This document shows, piece by piece, positions 37,985 to 46,586 of a stretch of 64,000 bases of DNA. Each line of letters starts with the position of its first letter. The stretch's first letter is position 1. This stretch comes from SG8-30 sp963710135 (lineage in GTDB: Bacteria > Pseudomonadota > Gammaproteobacteria > Steroidobacterales > Steroidobacteraceae): the NCBI GenBank assembly GCA_963710135.1, contig CAVPYY010000006.1, positions 1,178,001 to 1,242,000 on the forward strand, given 5' to 3'. The notes beneath the pieces are model-generated. The model made no database searches, was not told the origin of the DNA, and was given only the letters and a program-made list of their open reading frames with translations. Both the position numbers and the translations under genes were made by a program.

Positions 37985-38824
37985 TCACGGATGCGGCAGG
38001 GACTCGAGGAAATCGCCGACCGCGATGTTGAATGCCCGCGGCGAATCGAGCTCCGAACGGTGCCGGCTGCCCGGGATCATCTCGACCCGCGCGCCCGGAA
38101 TGCTGGCGGCCCACTCCCGCTTCTCGCCGATGCTCGTATAGTCGTGCTCGGCGCCAATCACCAGGGTCGGCGCCGCGATCTGGCCGAGCCGGTCGCGCGC
38201 GTCCCAGCGCACCAGCGAACGCAGGCTGGCGAGGTAGACCCAGCGGCTGGTGTGGCTTGCCCGCTCCAGCAGACGCCGGCGCAGACGCGCCTGGTGCGGC
38301 GCAGGAAACACCGCCTTCGCGAACATCCGCGCCACCCCGCCGACCCCGAGCGTCAGGGCGAGGAAGAACCTCGAGATGCCCATGTAGCGGCGCTGCCAGG
38401 TGCCGAGTTCGAAGCTCGGTGCCGTGTTCGCGAGCACCAGCCCGGCCACGCAGCCCGGACGGCTGATAGCCAGTTCCATGGCCACCGCTCCGCCCATGGA
38501 CAACCCCACCACGTGCGCCCGGTCCACGCCGAGCGCCTGCAGCAGGGCGTCCGCGTCGCGCGCGTGCTGCTGGATGGTGAAGGGCTCCTGCCGGTCGCTG
38601 TCGCCAAAGCCTCGCAGATCGGGGGCGATCACCCGGTAGTGATGGGCGAACACCGGCACCTGCCGACGCCAGTCGTCGTGACTGCCACCCAGACCATGCA
38701 GCAACAGCAGCGGCGGCCCGCTGCCGGCGATCTGGCACACGATACCGATACCATTCACGGTGATGCGCTTGACGGTCGGGGCCTTCACAGGCGTCACGCT
38801 AGCCTGAACCGGCCTGCGGTGCAC
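37985..38824 (-). CDS. Alpha/beta hydrolase fold protein
   Basis: Serine hydrolase of up to 279 residues. The oxyanion region PLLLLHGLGGSHDDW, nucleophile elbow GLSMGGAVA and acidic/His region (VIGAEHDYTSIG; GSRHRSELDSP) give a complete Ser-Asp-His set. The YRVIAPDLRGFGDSDR block resembles carboxylesterases and 3-oxoadipate enol-lactonases. Substrate unknown. GTG 38824 is the longest start; GTG 38797 or 38788 are possible. It is divergent from pdxH. Confidence 0.88.
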   Translation of the reverse strand: MHRRPVQASVTPVKAPTVKRITVNGIGIVCQIAGSGPPLLLLHGLGGSHDDWRRQVPVFAHHYRVIAPDLRGFGDSDRQEPFTIQQHARDADALLQALGVDRAHVVGLSMGGAVAMELAISRPGCVAGLVLANTAPSFELGTWQRRYMGISRFFLALTLGVGGVARMFAKAVFPAPHQARLRRRLLERASHTSRWVYLASLRSLVRWDARDRLGQIAAPTLVIGAEHDYTSIGEKREWAASIPGARVEMIPGSRHRSELDSPRAFNIAVGDFLESLPHP

Positions 38825-38865
38825 GCGAAGTGACGCGGCGCGGCCCGGGTGGGTAACATCGGGGC

Positions 38866-39558
38866 ATGCGCCTGCTCGTACAAAAGCTCCCGGACCCGCT
38901 GCCGCTCGACCCGATGCCGCTGGCCTCGACCTGGCTCAGGCAGGCGTTCGACGAGCAGGTCCAGCCGAACCCGAACGCCATGGTGCTCGCCACGTCGGCC
39001 ACCGACGGACGCCTGGCGGCGCGGGTCGTGCTGTGCAAGGAAATCGTGGTGGATGCCGGCTACCTGATCTTCTACACGAATTATGCGTCCCGCAAGGGGC
39101 GCGAACTCGATGCCTCGCCGCGCGCGGCCGCGGTGTTCCACTGGGACGACCTGCACCGGCAGCTGCGTGTCGAAGGTGTCGTGGTGCGCTCACCACCGAG
39201 CGAAAGCGACGACTACTTCGCCTCGCGCTCCTGGCGCAGCCGGCTCGGCGCCTGGGCCAGCCAGCAGAGCGAGCCGATCGCCTCACGCCAGGCGCTGGTC
39301 GCACAGCTGCAGCAGACCGCGCAACGCTTCGGCGCGCCGGATCCCGTGACCGCGCCAGCCGACGACCAGGAACCCGAGTTCCACGTCGGCCGGCCACCGC
39401 ACTGGGGAGGCTTTCGACTGTGGGCGGATGCGATCGAATTGTGGGTCGAGGGCGAATACCGGCTGCACGACCGGGCGCGCTGGACGCGTGAGCTCGGCTC
39501 CGGGGACGGCGCGCATTTCACGCCTGGGCCGTGGCATCACCAGCGCCTGCAGCCATAG
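38866..39558 (+). CDS. pdxH: Pyridoxamine 5'-phosphate oxidase family protein (PdxH-like)
   Basis: FMN enzyme of 230 residues that oxidises PNP or PMP to PLP. The FMN-binding ARVVLCKEI, the FYTNYASRKGRELDASPRAA segment and the C-terminal W-x-QRLQP ending are family hallmarks. The Q-x-RVEG strand (LHRQLRVEGVV) is present. It is more divergent than E. coli PdxH, so an alternative FMN-binding oxidase is possible, but the conserved residues favour PdxH. Start ATG 38866. Confidence 0.85.
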   Translation: MRLLVQKLPDPLPLDPMPLASTWLRQAFDEQVQPNPNAMVLATSATDGRLAARVVLCKEIVVDAGYLIFYTNYASRKGRELDASPRAAAVFHWDDLHRQLRVEGVVVRSPPSESDDYFASRSWRSRLGAWASQQSEPIASRQALVAQLQQTAQRFGAPDPVTAPADDQEPEFHVGRPPHWGGFRLWADAIELWVEGEYRLHDRARWTRELGSGDGAHFTPGPWHHQRLQP

Positions 39559-39566
39559 GCCTGCCC

Positions 39567-39758
39567 ATGACCGAGCTCGAGCAGGCCCATGAGGTCACCT
39601 GCCCCTACTGCTGGGAAACCATCACCGTCTGGCTCGACCTGTCGGTCGGCTCGCAGTCCTATTACGAGGACTGCTCGGTCTGCTGCCGCCCGATCGTCAT
39701 CGCCTACGAGTCCGAGCAGGGCGAGCTGAGCTCGCTGTCCGCGACCGCCACGGACTGA
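39567..39758 (+). CDS. CPXCG motif-containing cysteine-rich protein
   Basis: Small zinc-ribbon-like protein of 63 residues. The Cys pairs are VTCPYCWETI and YEDCSVCCRPI, the pattern of the CPXCG family (second Cys pair here CxxC followed by an extra Cys). ATG 39567 follows pdxH by eight bases; the stop is eight bases before the ABC ATPase. Function is unknown. Confidence 0.88.
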   Translation: MTELEQAHEVTCPYCWETITVWLDLSVGSQSYYEDCSVCCRPIVIAYESEQGELSSLSATATD

Positions 39759-39766
39759 ACCTGCCG

Positions 39767-40525
39767 ATGCTCGCTTGCCTGAACCTCGACGTCGGCGTCT
39801 CCGGCCGCAGCCTGGTCTCGGCGATGTCGCTGCGCTGCGCGCCCGGCCGACTCGTCGCGGTCCTCGGCCGCAATGGCGCCGGCAAGACGCTCACCCTGCA
39901 GACGCTGGCCGGCCTGCGGCCGCCGGCCGCGGGCGAGGTGCTGCTCGACGAACGGCCGCTGGCAGGGTGGCCGCGCCTGGCCCTGGCGCGGCGCCTCGGC
40001 CTGCTGCTGCAGTCCGTCGAGGACCCCTTCCCGGTCACTGCGCTCGAAACCACCGTGATCGGACGCCATCCCCATCTTGGGTTCTGGCAGTGGGAAGGAG
40101 CCAGCGACTTCGAGCTCGCCCGCCGCGCCATGGCGGCCGTCGATCTCGCGGGCATCGAAGAGCGCCCGGTCGATTCGCTGTCCGGCGGTGAGCGGCGGCG
40201 GCTGGCGATCGCGACGCTGCTCGCCCAGGATCCGGGCGTCTGCCTGCTCGATGAGCCCACCAATCATCTCGATCCGCAGCACCAGGTCGCCGTCATGGAG
40301 TTGTTCCGCCGGCGCGCCGACGAGGGCGGCGTGGTGCTCGCCTGCCTGCACGACGCCACGCTCGCGGCGCGCTTTGCCGATGATGCGCTGCTGCTGTTCG
40401 GCGACGGCCGCTGGCGCTTCGGGCCGGTTGACGAGGTGCTGGCCACGGAGAGCCTGACGGACCTCTACCAGGCCCCGATTCACGAACTGCGCTGGCAGGA
40501 GCGCCGGGTGTTCGTGCAGGGCTGA
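39767..40525 (+). CDS. ABC transporter ATP-binding protein, iron-chelate/B12 type (orphan)
   Basis: ATPase of 252 residues with Walker A GRNGAGKT, signature LSGGERRR, Walker B VCLLDEPTNHLD and the switch His in CLHDATLA. The LDPQHQVAVMELFRR segment and overall length resemble BtuD/FecE/HmuV. No permease or binding-protein gene lies nearby, so partners must be elsewhere. It could also be a soluble orphan ATPase. It is last in the short run pdxH-CPXCG-ABC. Confidence 0.82.
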   Translation: MLACLNLDVGVSGRSLVSAMSLRCAPGRLVAVLGRNGAGKTLTLQTLAGLRPPAAGEVLLDERPLAGWPRLALARRLGLLLQSVEDPFPVTALETTVIGRHPHLGFWQWEGASDFELARRAMAAVDLAGIEERPVDSLSGGERRRLAIATLLAQDPGVCLLDEPTNHLDPQHQVAVMELFRRRADEGGVVLACLHDATLAARFADDALLLFGDGRWRFGPVDEVLATESLTDLYQAPIHELRWQERRVFVQG

Positions 40526-40556
40526 ACGCCTGGCGGGATCACGTCGCGGGCGCCGC

Positions 40557-40585
40557 TTGACAGGCGCAAAGGGCGACCCGATATT
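40557..40585 (+). promoter_or_regulatory. Sigma-70 type promoter for the ion channel gene
   Basis: A perfect -35 TTGACA (40557-40562), a 17-bp spacer and GATATT (40580-40585) as -10. Initiation near 40592 would give a leader of about 80 nt before the TTG start at 40675. It is the best sigma-70 match that I saw in the window. Confidence 0.7.
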
Positions 40586-40674
40586 CGCGCATCCCTGTTC
40601 CGTATGCCGGGGGCCCAGGCTGATCCTGCCGGGTCGCCGCCGTACGCGCGCGCCCTGCATGCCATGGAGGCCCC

Positions 40675-41508
40675 TTGAGCCCAGCACCTGCCGCCCCGGA
40701 TTCCCCCGTCACCCTGCGCGAGCGGGTCGCCGCCTTCATCGGCAGCCCGCGTATCGAACGGCTGATCGTGGTGCTGATCGCGATCAACGCGGTCACGCTC
40801 GGACTGGAGACGGTGCCGGCGGTCATGGCCGCGGTGGGCGGGCCGCTGCTGACCATCGATGCGGTCATCCTGTCCGTGTTCGTGCTGGAACTGGTGCTCA
40901 AGCTCTATGCGCAACGCATGCAGTTCTGGCGCAACCCCTGGAACATCTTCGACACGCTGGTCATCGGCATCGCGCTCGCCCCCGAGGCGGGGCCGCTGGC
41001 GGTGCTGCGCGCCCTGCGCGTGCTGAGACTGCTGCGCCTGGTTTCGGCGGTGCCGCGCATGCGATTCGTCGTCGAGTCGGTGATCGGCGCCATGCCGGCG
41101 CTCGGTTCAGTGGTGCTGTTGCTGCTGCTCTTCTTCTATGTTTTCGCAGTGATGGGCACGAAGCTGTTCGGCACCGGCTTCCCGCAGTGGTTCGCAACCC
41201 TGCCCGGCTCGATGTTCTCGCTGTTCCAGATCATGACGCTGGAGAGCTGGACCAGCATTGCGCGCCCTATCATGGCGGCTTACCCGTTCGCCTGGATCTA
41301 CTTCCTGTCGTTCATCCTGGTGGCGACGTTCATGGTGCTGAACCTGTTCATCGCAACGATCGTCAATGCGATGCAGGCGCAGCACGACGCCGCGGTCGCC
41401 GCCGGCCGCGAGCCGGAGAACCCGACGACGCACGAGTTGCGCCTGATGCGCGAGGAAATCGCCGGCCTGCGGGCGGCACTCGACGCCCGGGCCGAGCGGC
41501 GCGACTGA
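40675..41508 (+). CDS. Voltage-gated sodium channel, NaChBac/NavBac-like ion transporter
   Basis: Homotetrameric inner-membrane channel subunit of 277 residues, one six-TM repeat. S1-S3 occupy about 27-105. S4 is VLRALRVLRLLRLVSAVPRM near 110-129 with Arg or basic residues every third position. The selectivity filter TLESWTS (188-194) differs from the NaChBac TLESWAS at one residue, which predicts sodium selectivity. S6 is about 205-232, then a charged helical tail (240-277) as in family tetramerisation domains. The TTG start at 40675 has ATGGAGG just upstream. The stop is followed after 4 nt by a REP-like array. Confidence 0.92.
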   Translation: MSPAPAAPDSPVTLRERVAAFIGSPRIERLIVVLIAINAVTLGLETVPAVMAAVGGPLLTIDAVILSVFVLELVLKLYAQRMQFWRNPWNIFDTLVIGIALAPEAGPLAVLRALRVLRLLRLVSAVPRMRFVVESVIGAMPALGSVVLLLLLFFYVFAVMGTKLFGTGFPQWFATLPGSMFSLFQIMTLESWTSIARPIMAAYPFAWIYFLSFILVATFMVLNLFIATIVNAMQAQHDAAVAAGREPENPTTHELRLMREEIAGLRAALDARAERRD

Positions 41509-41512
41509 CCTA

Positions 41513-41873
41513 GGGGACTGTCCCCTCGCTGGACGTCCCGCGTGGGGACTGTCCCCGCAGGGGACTGTCCCCGTCGAGGCACCCTCACTGCCCCGCTGCG
41601 GCACCGACGTGGGGACTGTCCCCGTTGTGCCACCCATCGCGGCACCCCGCGGAACGCTCGCAGCTACGCGGGTCTCTCTACTCCTGTAGAGCCTCTTGCT
41701 CGCTCCGGAAGCCAAAAGTCGCTCGCAAGAGGCCTACAGTCGTCCTCGACCCGCGGGGACTGGCACCGCAGTCTCAAGGCTTCCTGCGGCACGGCCGTGC
41801 CAGCGGTGCCTGTCCCCTCCGTATCGAGGCTCAACGAATCAGGCGTAAGCGCCACAGGCGGGCGGAGACGACC
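41513..41873 (+). repeat. Composite REP-like element, copy B
   Basis: This fills the 377-base gap between the channel and the diguanylate cyclase. Four GGGGACTGTCCCC units (41513-41525, 41544-41556, 41560-41572, 41611-41623) lead into a 250-nt segment (41624-41873) nearly identical to copy A. The core hairpin is 41667-41754. Most of its differences from copy A lie in the loop, while both stem arms are kept. The second hairpin bounded by GGGGACTGGCACCGC and GCGGTGCCTGTCCCC is also present. It starts 4 nt after the channel stop. Confidence 0.92.
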
Positions 41874-41885
41874 ACGCCTACGGGA

Positions 41886-43097
41886 TCAGCCGCGTTTCAC
41901 CGTGAAGCTGCCCGTCTTCAGGAAGGCGTACTCGGACTCGAGGATCTGCGCCCGGTCGCGGCCCGCGTGCTTGGCCGCATACAGCGCCTCGTCCGCCATC
42001 TGCACGAAGCCCTGCACGCTGCGCTCGGCCGACGGCTTGTTGAACGCCACACCGATGGAAACCGTCAGGGTCGGCCGCACGCTCGAGTCCTCGTGCACGA
42101 TCTCCAGCTTGCGCACCGATTCGAGGATCGTCTGCGCCACGCTCGCCGCGTACTCGCGCGTGGTGTCGTACAGCACCACCAGGAACTCCTCGCCCCCATA
42201 GCGGCCGGCGAAGTCGAGCGGTCTTCGGCCAGCGCGCTCGATCGCCTTGGCCACCGCCTTCAGCGCCTTGTCGCCGGCCTGATGCCCGTAGCGGTCGTTG
42301 AAGGCCTTGAAGCAGTCGATGTCGACCAGCAGCAGCGCCATCGAGTGCTCTTCGCGCACCGCCTGCCGCCAGGTCCGCTCGAGGTGTTCGTCCAGCCGGC
42401 GGCGGTTGTAGGCCCCGGTCAGCCCGTCGCGGTCGGCCATTTCCGCCAGCAGCTGCGCCTCGAGCCAGCTGGTGCGACGGGCATTCTCAAGGCTGTAGGC
42501 CACGGTCGCGCCGACGAAATTGGCGAAGAACAGCACCAGGGCCTGATACGACACGACGTTTGCGGGAAGCTCGGCGACCGTCGCACCCATGACGAAGACG
42601 GTCAGTCCGATCAGATTCGTGCGCAGCGCTGCGACGAAGGACAGGCCGATGAGGTAATAGACGTAGATGTTGACGAGCACCAGGATGGGGAAAACCATCT
42701 GCAGCTCTTCGCCACGCGCACCCAGCACGCGCACCGTCAGGGCGATCACCAGCACGGGCGCCAGCAGGCCCGCTGCCTGCTGGTACCAGCGCCAAGCCCC
42801 CGGCACGAAGGTCGCGCCGAGGCAGGCGAGCAGGCAGGGCAGCACCACAGCGTAGGCGAGGATCGCCGACCGCCCCGGGTCGGACACCGGCACCAGCGTG
42901 CGATCCATCATCGTGAAGGCCACCAGCAGTGCCAGCGCCAGCAGCAGGTTGACGCGCAGCTGCAGCACGCCCTGTTCGAAGTGGCCCCGCCAGAAGGCCG
43001 ACTCCAGTGCCGGTTCGAACCGCAGCCATGAGTAGCCGCGAGCGAGTTGCTCCGCGGCGGGAGAGCCCTGGACCGGTGCTGGTGGCGTTTCGGACAT
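41886..43097 (-). CDS. Membrane-bound diguanylate cyclase (GGDEF)
   Basis: c-di-GMP synthase of 403 residues. About six TM segments lie between residues 45 and 205, forming an unclassified membrane sensor. The GGDEF domain (230-395) has LTGAYNRRRLDEHLERTW, VDIDCFKAFNDRYGHQAGD and the active-site GGEEF variant. It should be active. The start is ATG 43097 (MSETPPAP). A small ORF ends 24 bases upstream on the same strand and could be co-transcribed. Confidence 0.92.
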   Translation of the reverse strand: MSETPPAPVQGSPAAEQLARGYSWLRFEPALESAFWRGHFEQGVLQLRVNLLLALALLVAFTMMDRTLVPVSDPGRSAILAYAVVLPCLLACLGATFVPGAWRWYQQAAGLLAPVLVIALTVRVLGARGEELQMVFPILVLVNIYVYYLIGLSFVAALRTNLIGLTVFVMGATVAELPANVVSYQALVLFFANFVGATVAYSLENARRTSWLEAQLLAEMADRDGLTGAYNRRRLDEHLERTWRQAVREEHSMALLLVDIDCFKAFNDRYGHQAGDKALKAVAKAIERAGRRPLDFAGRYGGEEFLVVLYDTTREYAASVAQTILESVRKLEIVHEDSSVRPTLTVSIGVAFNKPSAERSVQGFVQMADEALYAAKHAGRDRAQILESEYAFLKTGSFTVKRG

Positions 43098-43121
43098 CAG
43101 ACCGGCTGGCGCGCCTCCGTG

Positions 43122-43316
43122 TCAGGGTTTGGGTGTCGCCGCGCCTGCTGGACTGTGGCGGCGATTGCGCTCGTCGCGGACGCGGGTACGCCAGACCTCG
43201 AACGGGTCCCATCCGCGTGCGGGCCCGGCTCCTTCGATCGTGTCGTCATTGGCCGCCGCCGGCGCCAACTCGCGCCCGGCATCCCGGCTCGATCCGCTTC
43301 CCTTCTCCGGCTTCAT
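43122..43316 (-). CDS. Small conserved-looking hypothetical protein
   Basis: A 64-residue reading frame from ATG 43316 (up to 83 residues if started at 43373). The first half is Gly/Ala/Asp-rich and looks disordered; the second half holds GWDPFEVWRTRVRDER, an unusually aromatic and basic block for a chance ORF. It has no signal peptide or TM segment. It precedes the diguanylate cyclase on the same strand. The rest of the 43098-43463 gap shows a TTGACA on the minus strand near 43434 but no matching -10. Confidence 0.5.
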   Translation of the reverse strand: MKPEKGSGSSRDAGRELAPAAANDDTIEGAGPARGWDPFEVWRTRVRDERNRRHSPAGAATPKP

Positions 43317-43463
43317 CTTACTCGTCGTCCTGACATCGTCCATCCCGACGATCAATATGTTACGCCTGATCAATGAACGTATGTGAGGGATTCCATTACG
43401 GTTTTGTGCCGGACTCAGGTCTTGGCTTATGTCAAGAGCGCCGGGGCCTGCCGCCCGCGCCGG

Positions 43464-45053
43464 TCAGTCCGCAAACCAGCGCGCGACGAACTCGTCGAAG
43501 GACATCCGGTCAGCCGCCTCGATGCGCTGTTGCGCGAGCAGGGACTCGTCCGCCGCGGCGCGAAACACGTCCAGCTGCGCCTGGTTCGGCGGATAGAGGT
43601 CCAGGAAGTATTCCTTGTGCTGTCTCGACATGCGCAGGGCGAAATGAAAGAACGCCTCTTCATTGGTGCGCAGCTCGCGCAGCATCTGCGCGGACGGCGT
43701 CGTCTCGGGGTCGTCGATCTTTTCGCGCTCCTGCGCCAGCGCGGCGGAATAGGACCGCTGCGGATCGTCCTGGTCCAGCAGTTCGCAGATCCCCGACATC
43801 TCGTCGAGGATCTGCGACGCCCAGGCGGCCAGGCCGACCGGCCGGCCCTCCAGGTCGAGGCTCAGTCCCGGCTCCCGGCCACGCCGGGCAACGCGCACGT
43901 GGTTGGCGTCGAAGGCGGCCTCCACCGCATGGCCGACGCGCGGGCTGTCCTTCAGCACGCAGTACGCGGCGAAGGCCTCGAGGAACCGCATCTTGTTCTC
44001 GTTGACGCCGATCGGGTCGAACACGCCGACGTCGAGTGAGCGCATCTCGACATACTCCACCCCCGCGCGACCGAGCGCCCGGGTCGGCCGCTCGCCAGAG
44101 CGCGCCGTGCGCTTGGGCCGGATGAAGCTGTAGTACTCGTTCTCGATCTGCAGGACATTGGCGTTCAGCTGACGCCATTCGCCGTCCACCTTCACACCGA
44201 GCTTCTGGTAGTCCGGATTAGGGGTCGTGATCAGGCGCGACAGGTCCCTCACATAGTCGTCGAGCGAATTCATCGAAACCGCCGCGCCGGCCTGGTTCTT
44301 GTTGCGATAGCCGATGTCGCTCATGCGGAGAGTGGTGGCGAACGGCGCAAACAGCGAATTCCGGTCCAGCTCGCCGAGCTCGGGTGGCACGTCCCGGCCG
44401 GCAAAGAACGATTTGCACAGCGCGGGCGACGCGCCGTAGAGATACAGGATGATCCAGCCGTGCCGGCGATAGTTTCGCAGCAGCGCAAAGTACGCCTCGT
44501 CGATGAACGGCTGCCCGTCCACTTTGGCCTCGAAGGCATCATGCAGGACCGGCCACAGCCGGTCAGGAAACGAGTAGTTGAAGTGCACCCCGGAGATGGC
44601 CTGCATGACCCGTCCGTAGCGCAGGCCCAGGCCACGCCGATAAACGTGCTTCATCTGCCCGATGTTGGAGCTGCCGAATTCCGCGATCGGTATGCTCTGG
44701 TCGCCCTTCAGCGCGCAGGGCATGCTGGTGGCCCACAGCAGCTCGTCGCCGAGATGGCGATACACGAATTGATGCAGGTCGCAGAGGTACTGCACCAGCG
44801 CCCAGGTTTCGGTGAACGGCGGCGTGATCAGCTCGATCAGCGCCTCCGAATAGTCCATGGTGATGTGGTCGTTGGCGAGCGCCGAGCCGAGCGCCCTGGG
44901 ATGTTTCGTCCCGGCAATCTGGCCCTGCGGCGTGACCCGCAGCGACTCCTTTTCCACGCCTTTGCGCCCGCCCTGCAGGACGTTGCGCTCGCCGGAATTG
45001 ACGATCGCGGCAAGCCGGCGCTCGAAGATGCGATCGGTGCTGGAGCTGGGCAT
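43464..45053 (-). CDS. gshA: Glutamate-cysteine ligase
   Basis: First step of glutathione synthesis: Glu + Cys + ATP to gamma-Glu-Cys. It is 529 residues, close to the proteobacterial type (E. coli 518). KGVEKESLRV near residue 31, ALIELITPP and GVHFNYSFP are hallmark blocks of this ATP-grasp-like family. No frameshift. The start is ATG 45053. No gshB is present in the window. Confidence 0.95.
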   Translation of the reverse strand: MPSSSTDRIFERRLAAIVNSGERNVLQGGRKGVEKESLRVTPQGQIAGTKHPRALGSALANDHITMDYSEALIELITPPFTETWALVQYLCDLHQFVYRHLGDELLWATSMPCALKGDQSIPIAEFGSSNIGQMKHVYRRGLGLRYGRVMQAISGVHFNYSFPDRLWPVLHDAFEAKVDGQPFIDEAYFALLRNYRRHGWIILYLYGASPALCKSFFAGRDVPPELGELDRNSLFAPFATTLRMSDIGYRNKNQAGAAVSMNSLDDYVRDLSRLITTPNPDYQKLGVKVDGEWRQLNANVLQIENEYYSFIRPKRTARSGERPTRALGRAGVEYVEMRSLDVGVFDPIGVNENKMRFLEAFAAYCVLKDSPRVGHAVEAAFDANHVRVARRGREPGLSLDLEGRPVGLAAWASQILDEMSGICELLDQDDPQRSYSAALAQEREKIDDPETTPSAQMLRELRTNEEAFFHFALRMSRQHKEYFLDLYPPNQAQLDVFRAAADESLLAQQRIEAADRMSFDEFVARWFAD

Positions 45054-45131
45054 GCGGGGATCCGATCCGACCGGTCCGGTCTGGGCCGAGCATTCTAGGT
45101 CAAGCCACGCCCGCTTGCGCGCGGGCCGACT

Positions 45132-45599
45132 TCAGGGCAATTCCGCGGTCACCGAAATCTGCACCAGGAATCCCTCGTCGAGCAGGCGCTCCACCTGGAC
45201 CCAGCTCGCCACCGGCAGCGAGCTCTCCGAGTAGTAGTCGAAGCGCATCGGCGCAAGCGCCAGCAGCTGGTTCATGTCGGTCGTGGCGATATCCTCGCGC
45301 ACCACGTGCTCGAACGTAGCGCCGTAGGCCTCGAGCGTCCGGTCCAGGTTGGAGTAGACGGCTTCCAGCTGGGTCTTCATGTCGCCGGGCCCGACCAGGC
45401 GTCCCTCCGCATCCACGGGAAAGACGCTGGACACGTACAGCGTATGCCCCACCTTGACGGCCTGGGCATAGCCGAAGGTCTTCTCGAAGTCGTACAGGTG
45501 GAACTGCGAGCGCATGCGCATCTCGTCCGCCGGGGCGGTGTCCTGTTCGCATCCCCCCAGCAGGGCCGCCAGCAGCAGCGTCCACAGCATGCGTCCCAT
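45132..45599 (-). CDS. RidA/YjgF-family protein with lipoprotein signal
   Basis: A 155-residue protein from ATG 45599. Residues 1-17 are a lipoprotein signal with lipobox LLGGC, so the mature protein should be anchored by Cys and lie in the periplasm or at the outer membrane. The rest is a Rid domain: GYAQAVKVGHTLYVSSVFPV, MKTQLEAVYSNLDRTLEAYG and the final VQISVTAELP. The canonical RidA arginine in the C-terminal R-x-x-VE motif is not obvious, so it may not be an enamine deaminase. Cytosolic RidA is the norm, so export is unusual. Confidence 0.85.
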   Translation of the reverse strand: MGRMLWTLLLAALLGGCEQDTAPADEMRMRSQFHLYDFEKTFGYAQAVKVGHTLYVSSVFPVDAEGRLVGPGDMKTQLEAVYSNLDRTLEAYGATFEHVVREDIATTDMNQLLALAPMRFDYYSESSLPVASWVQVERLLDEGFLVQISVTAELP

Positions 45600-45737
45600 C
45601 GCTCGTCTCCCGTCCGGTCCGATCCCGCGATTGTGCGACGCCGGCCGCGGCCCGTCGACCGGCTTGGTCATACCCGCCGGCAAGGCTAAAGTGGAGGCCG
45701 CTCCGGCGACCCTTCAGCGTTGGTTCAGACGGAATGG

Positions 45738-46094
45738 ATGAGCATTCGAATCATGCTTCGCATCGGCATCCTGCTGCTCGCACTGGCCGTCACGCCTGCC
45801 GCCCTGGCGGACTCGTTCCGCTGCGGCGTCAAGCTGGTGACGGACGGCGACCCCGCCGACAAGGTCGTGGCGCTGTGTGGCGAGCCGACCAGCATTGTCC
45901 GCACCGAGATCCTGCGCAGCCCCGTCATCTGGCGCCACGGGCGGCCCTATCGCCTGTCCGATGAGCTGGTGCCGGTCAGCGTGGAACACTGGACCTACAA
46001 CCTCGGGCCCCAGAAACTGATGCGGCGGCTCCGCTTCGAGGACGGCATCCTGGTCGAAGTCGAAACACTCGGTCCCGGCTACCTGGCGCCGTGA
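45738..46094 (+). CDS. DUF2845 domain exported protein
   Basis: Periplasmic protein of 118 residues. Residues 1-25 are a Sec signal peptide (GILLLALAVTPAALADS). The mature part has two Cys (FRCGVKLVTDGD and VVALCGEPT), likely a disulfide, and ends WTYNLGPQKLMRRLRFEDG, all as in DUF2845 proteins. ATG 45738 is the start. Function is unknown. The GNAT gene follows after 3 bp. Confidence 0.88.
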   Translation: MSIRIMLRIGILLLALAVTPAALADSFRCGVKLVTDGDPADKVVALCGEPTSIVRTEILRSPVIWRHGRPYRLSDELVPVSVEHWTYNLGPQKLMRRLRFEDGILVEVETLGPGYLAP

Positions 46095-46097
46095 GGC

Positions 46098-46583
46098 ATG
46101 GCTGAAGCGCTGATACGGCCCATCGACGCGGCGGACGACGCCGCCGTCGCGGCCATCATCCGCGAGGTCATGCCGTCCTTCGGCGCCTGCGGCCCCGGTT
46201 TCGCGCTGAGCGACCCCGAGGTCGACTTCATGAGCCGGGCCTATTCCAGCGCGCGTTGTGCCTACTTCGTCGTCGAGCAGGAGGGCCGCGTCATCGGCGG
46301 CGCCGGCATCGCGCCGCTTTCAGGCGGCGACGCCGACACCTGTGAACTGCGCAAGATGTATTTCCTGCCCGTCGCGCGCGGCCGGGGCCTCGGCGAGCGC
46401 CTGCTGGGCATGTGCCTCGAGCGCGCGCGCAGCTTCGGCTACCGCCACTGCTACCTGGAGACGCTGAGCGGCATGGACGCGGCCATGCGACTCTACGAGC
46501 GCGCCGGCTTCCGGCGGATCGCCGCGCGTCGCGGCGACACGGGGCACTTCGGCTGCGACATCCAGTACGAGCTCGAGCTGTAG
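46098..46583 (+). CDS. GNAT family N-acetyltransferase
   Basis: Acetyltransferase of 161 residues. The acetyl-CoA motif A is FLPVARGRGLGERLLGMCLE, with the R-G-x-G-x pattern; motif B is LETLSGMDAAMRLYERAGF. The substrate cannot be inferred. It is probably co-transcribed with the DUF2845 gene. Its stop is three bases from that of the convergent DUF885 gene. Confidence 0.92.
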   Translation: MAEALIRPIDAADDAAVAAIIREVMPSFGACGPGFALSDPEVDFMSRAYSSARCAYFVVEQEGRVIGGAGIAPLSGGDADTCELRKMYFLPVARGRGLGERLLGMCLERARSFGYRHCYLETLSGMDAAMRLYERAGFRRIAARRGDTGHFGCDIQYELEL

Positions 46584-46586
46584 CCG

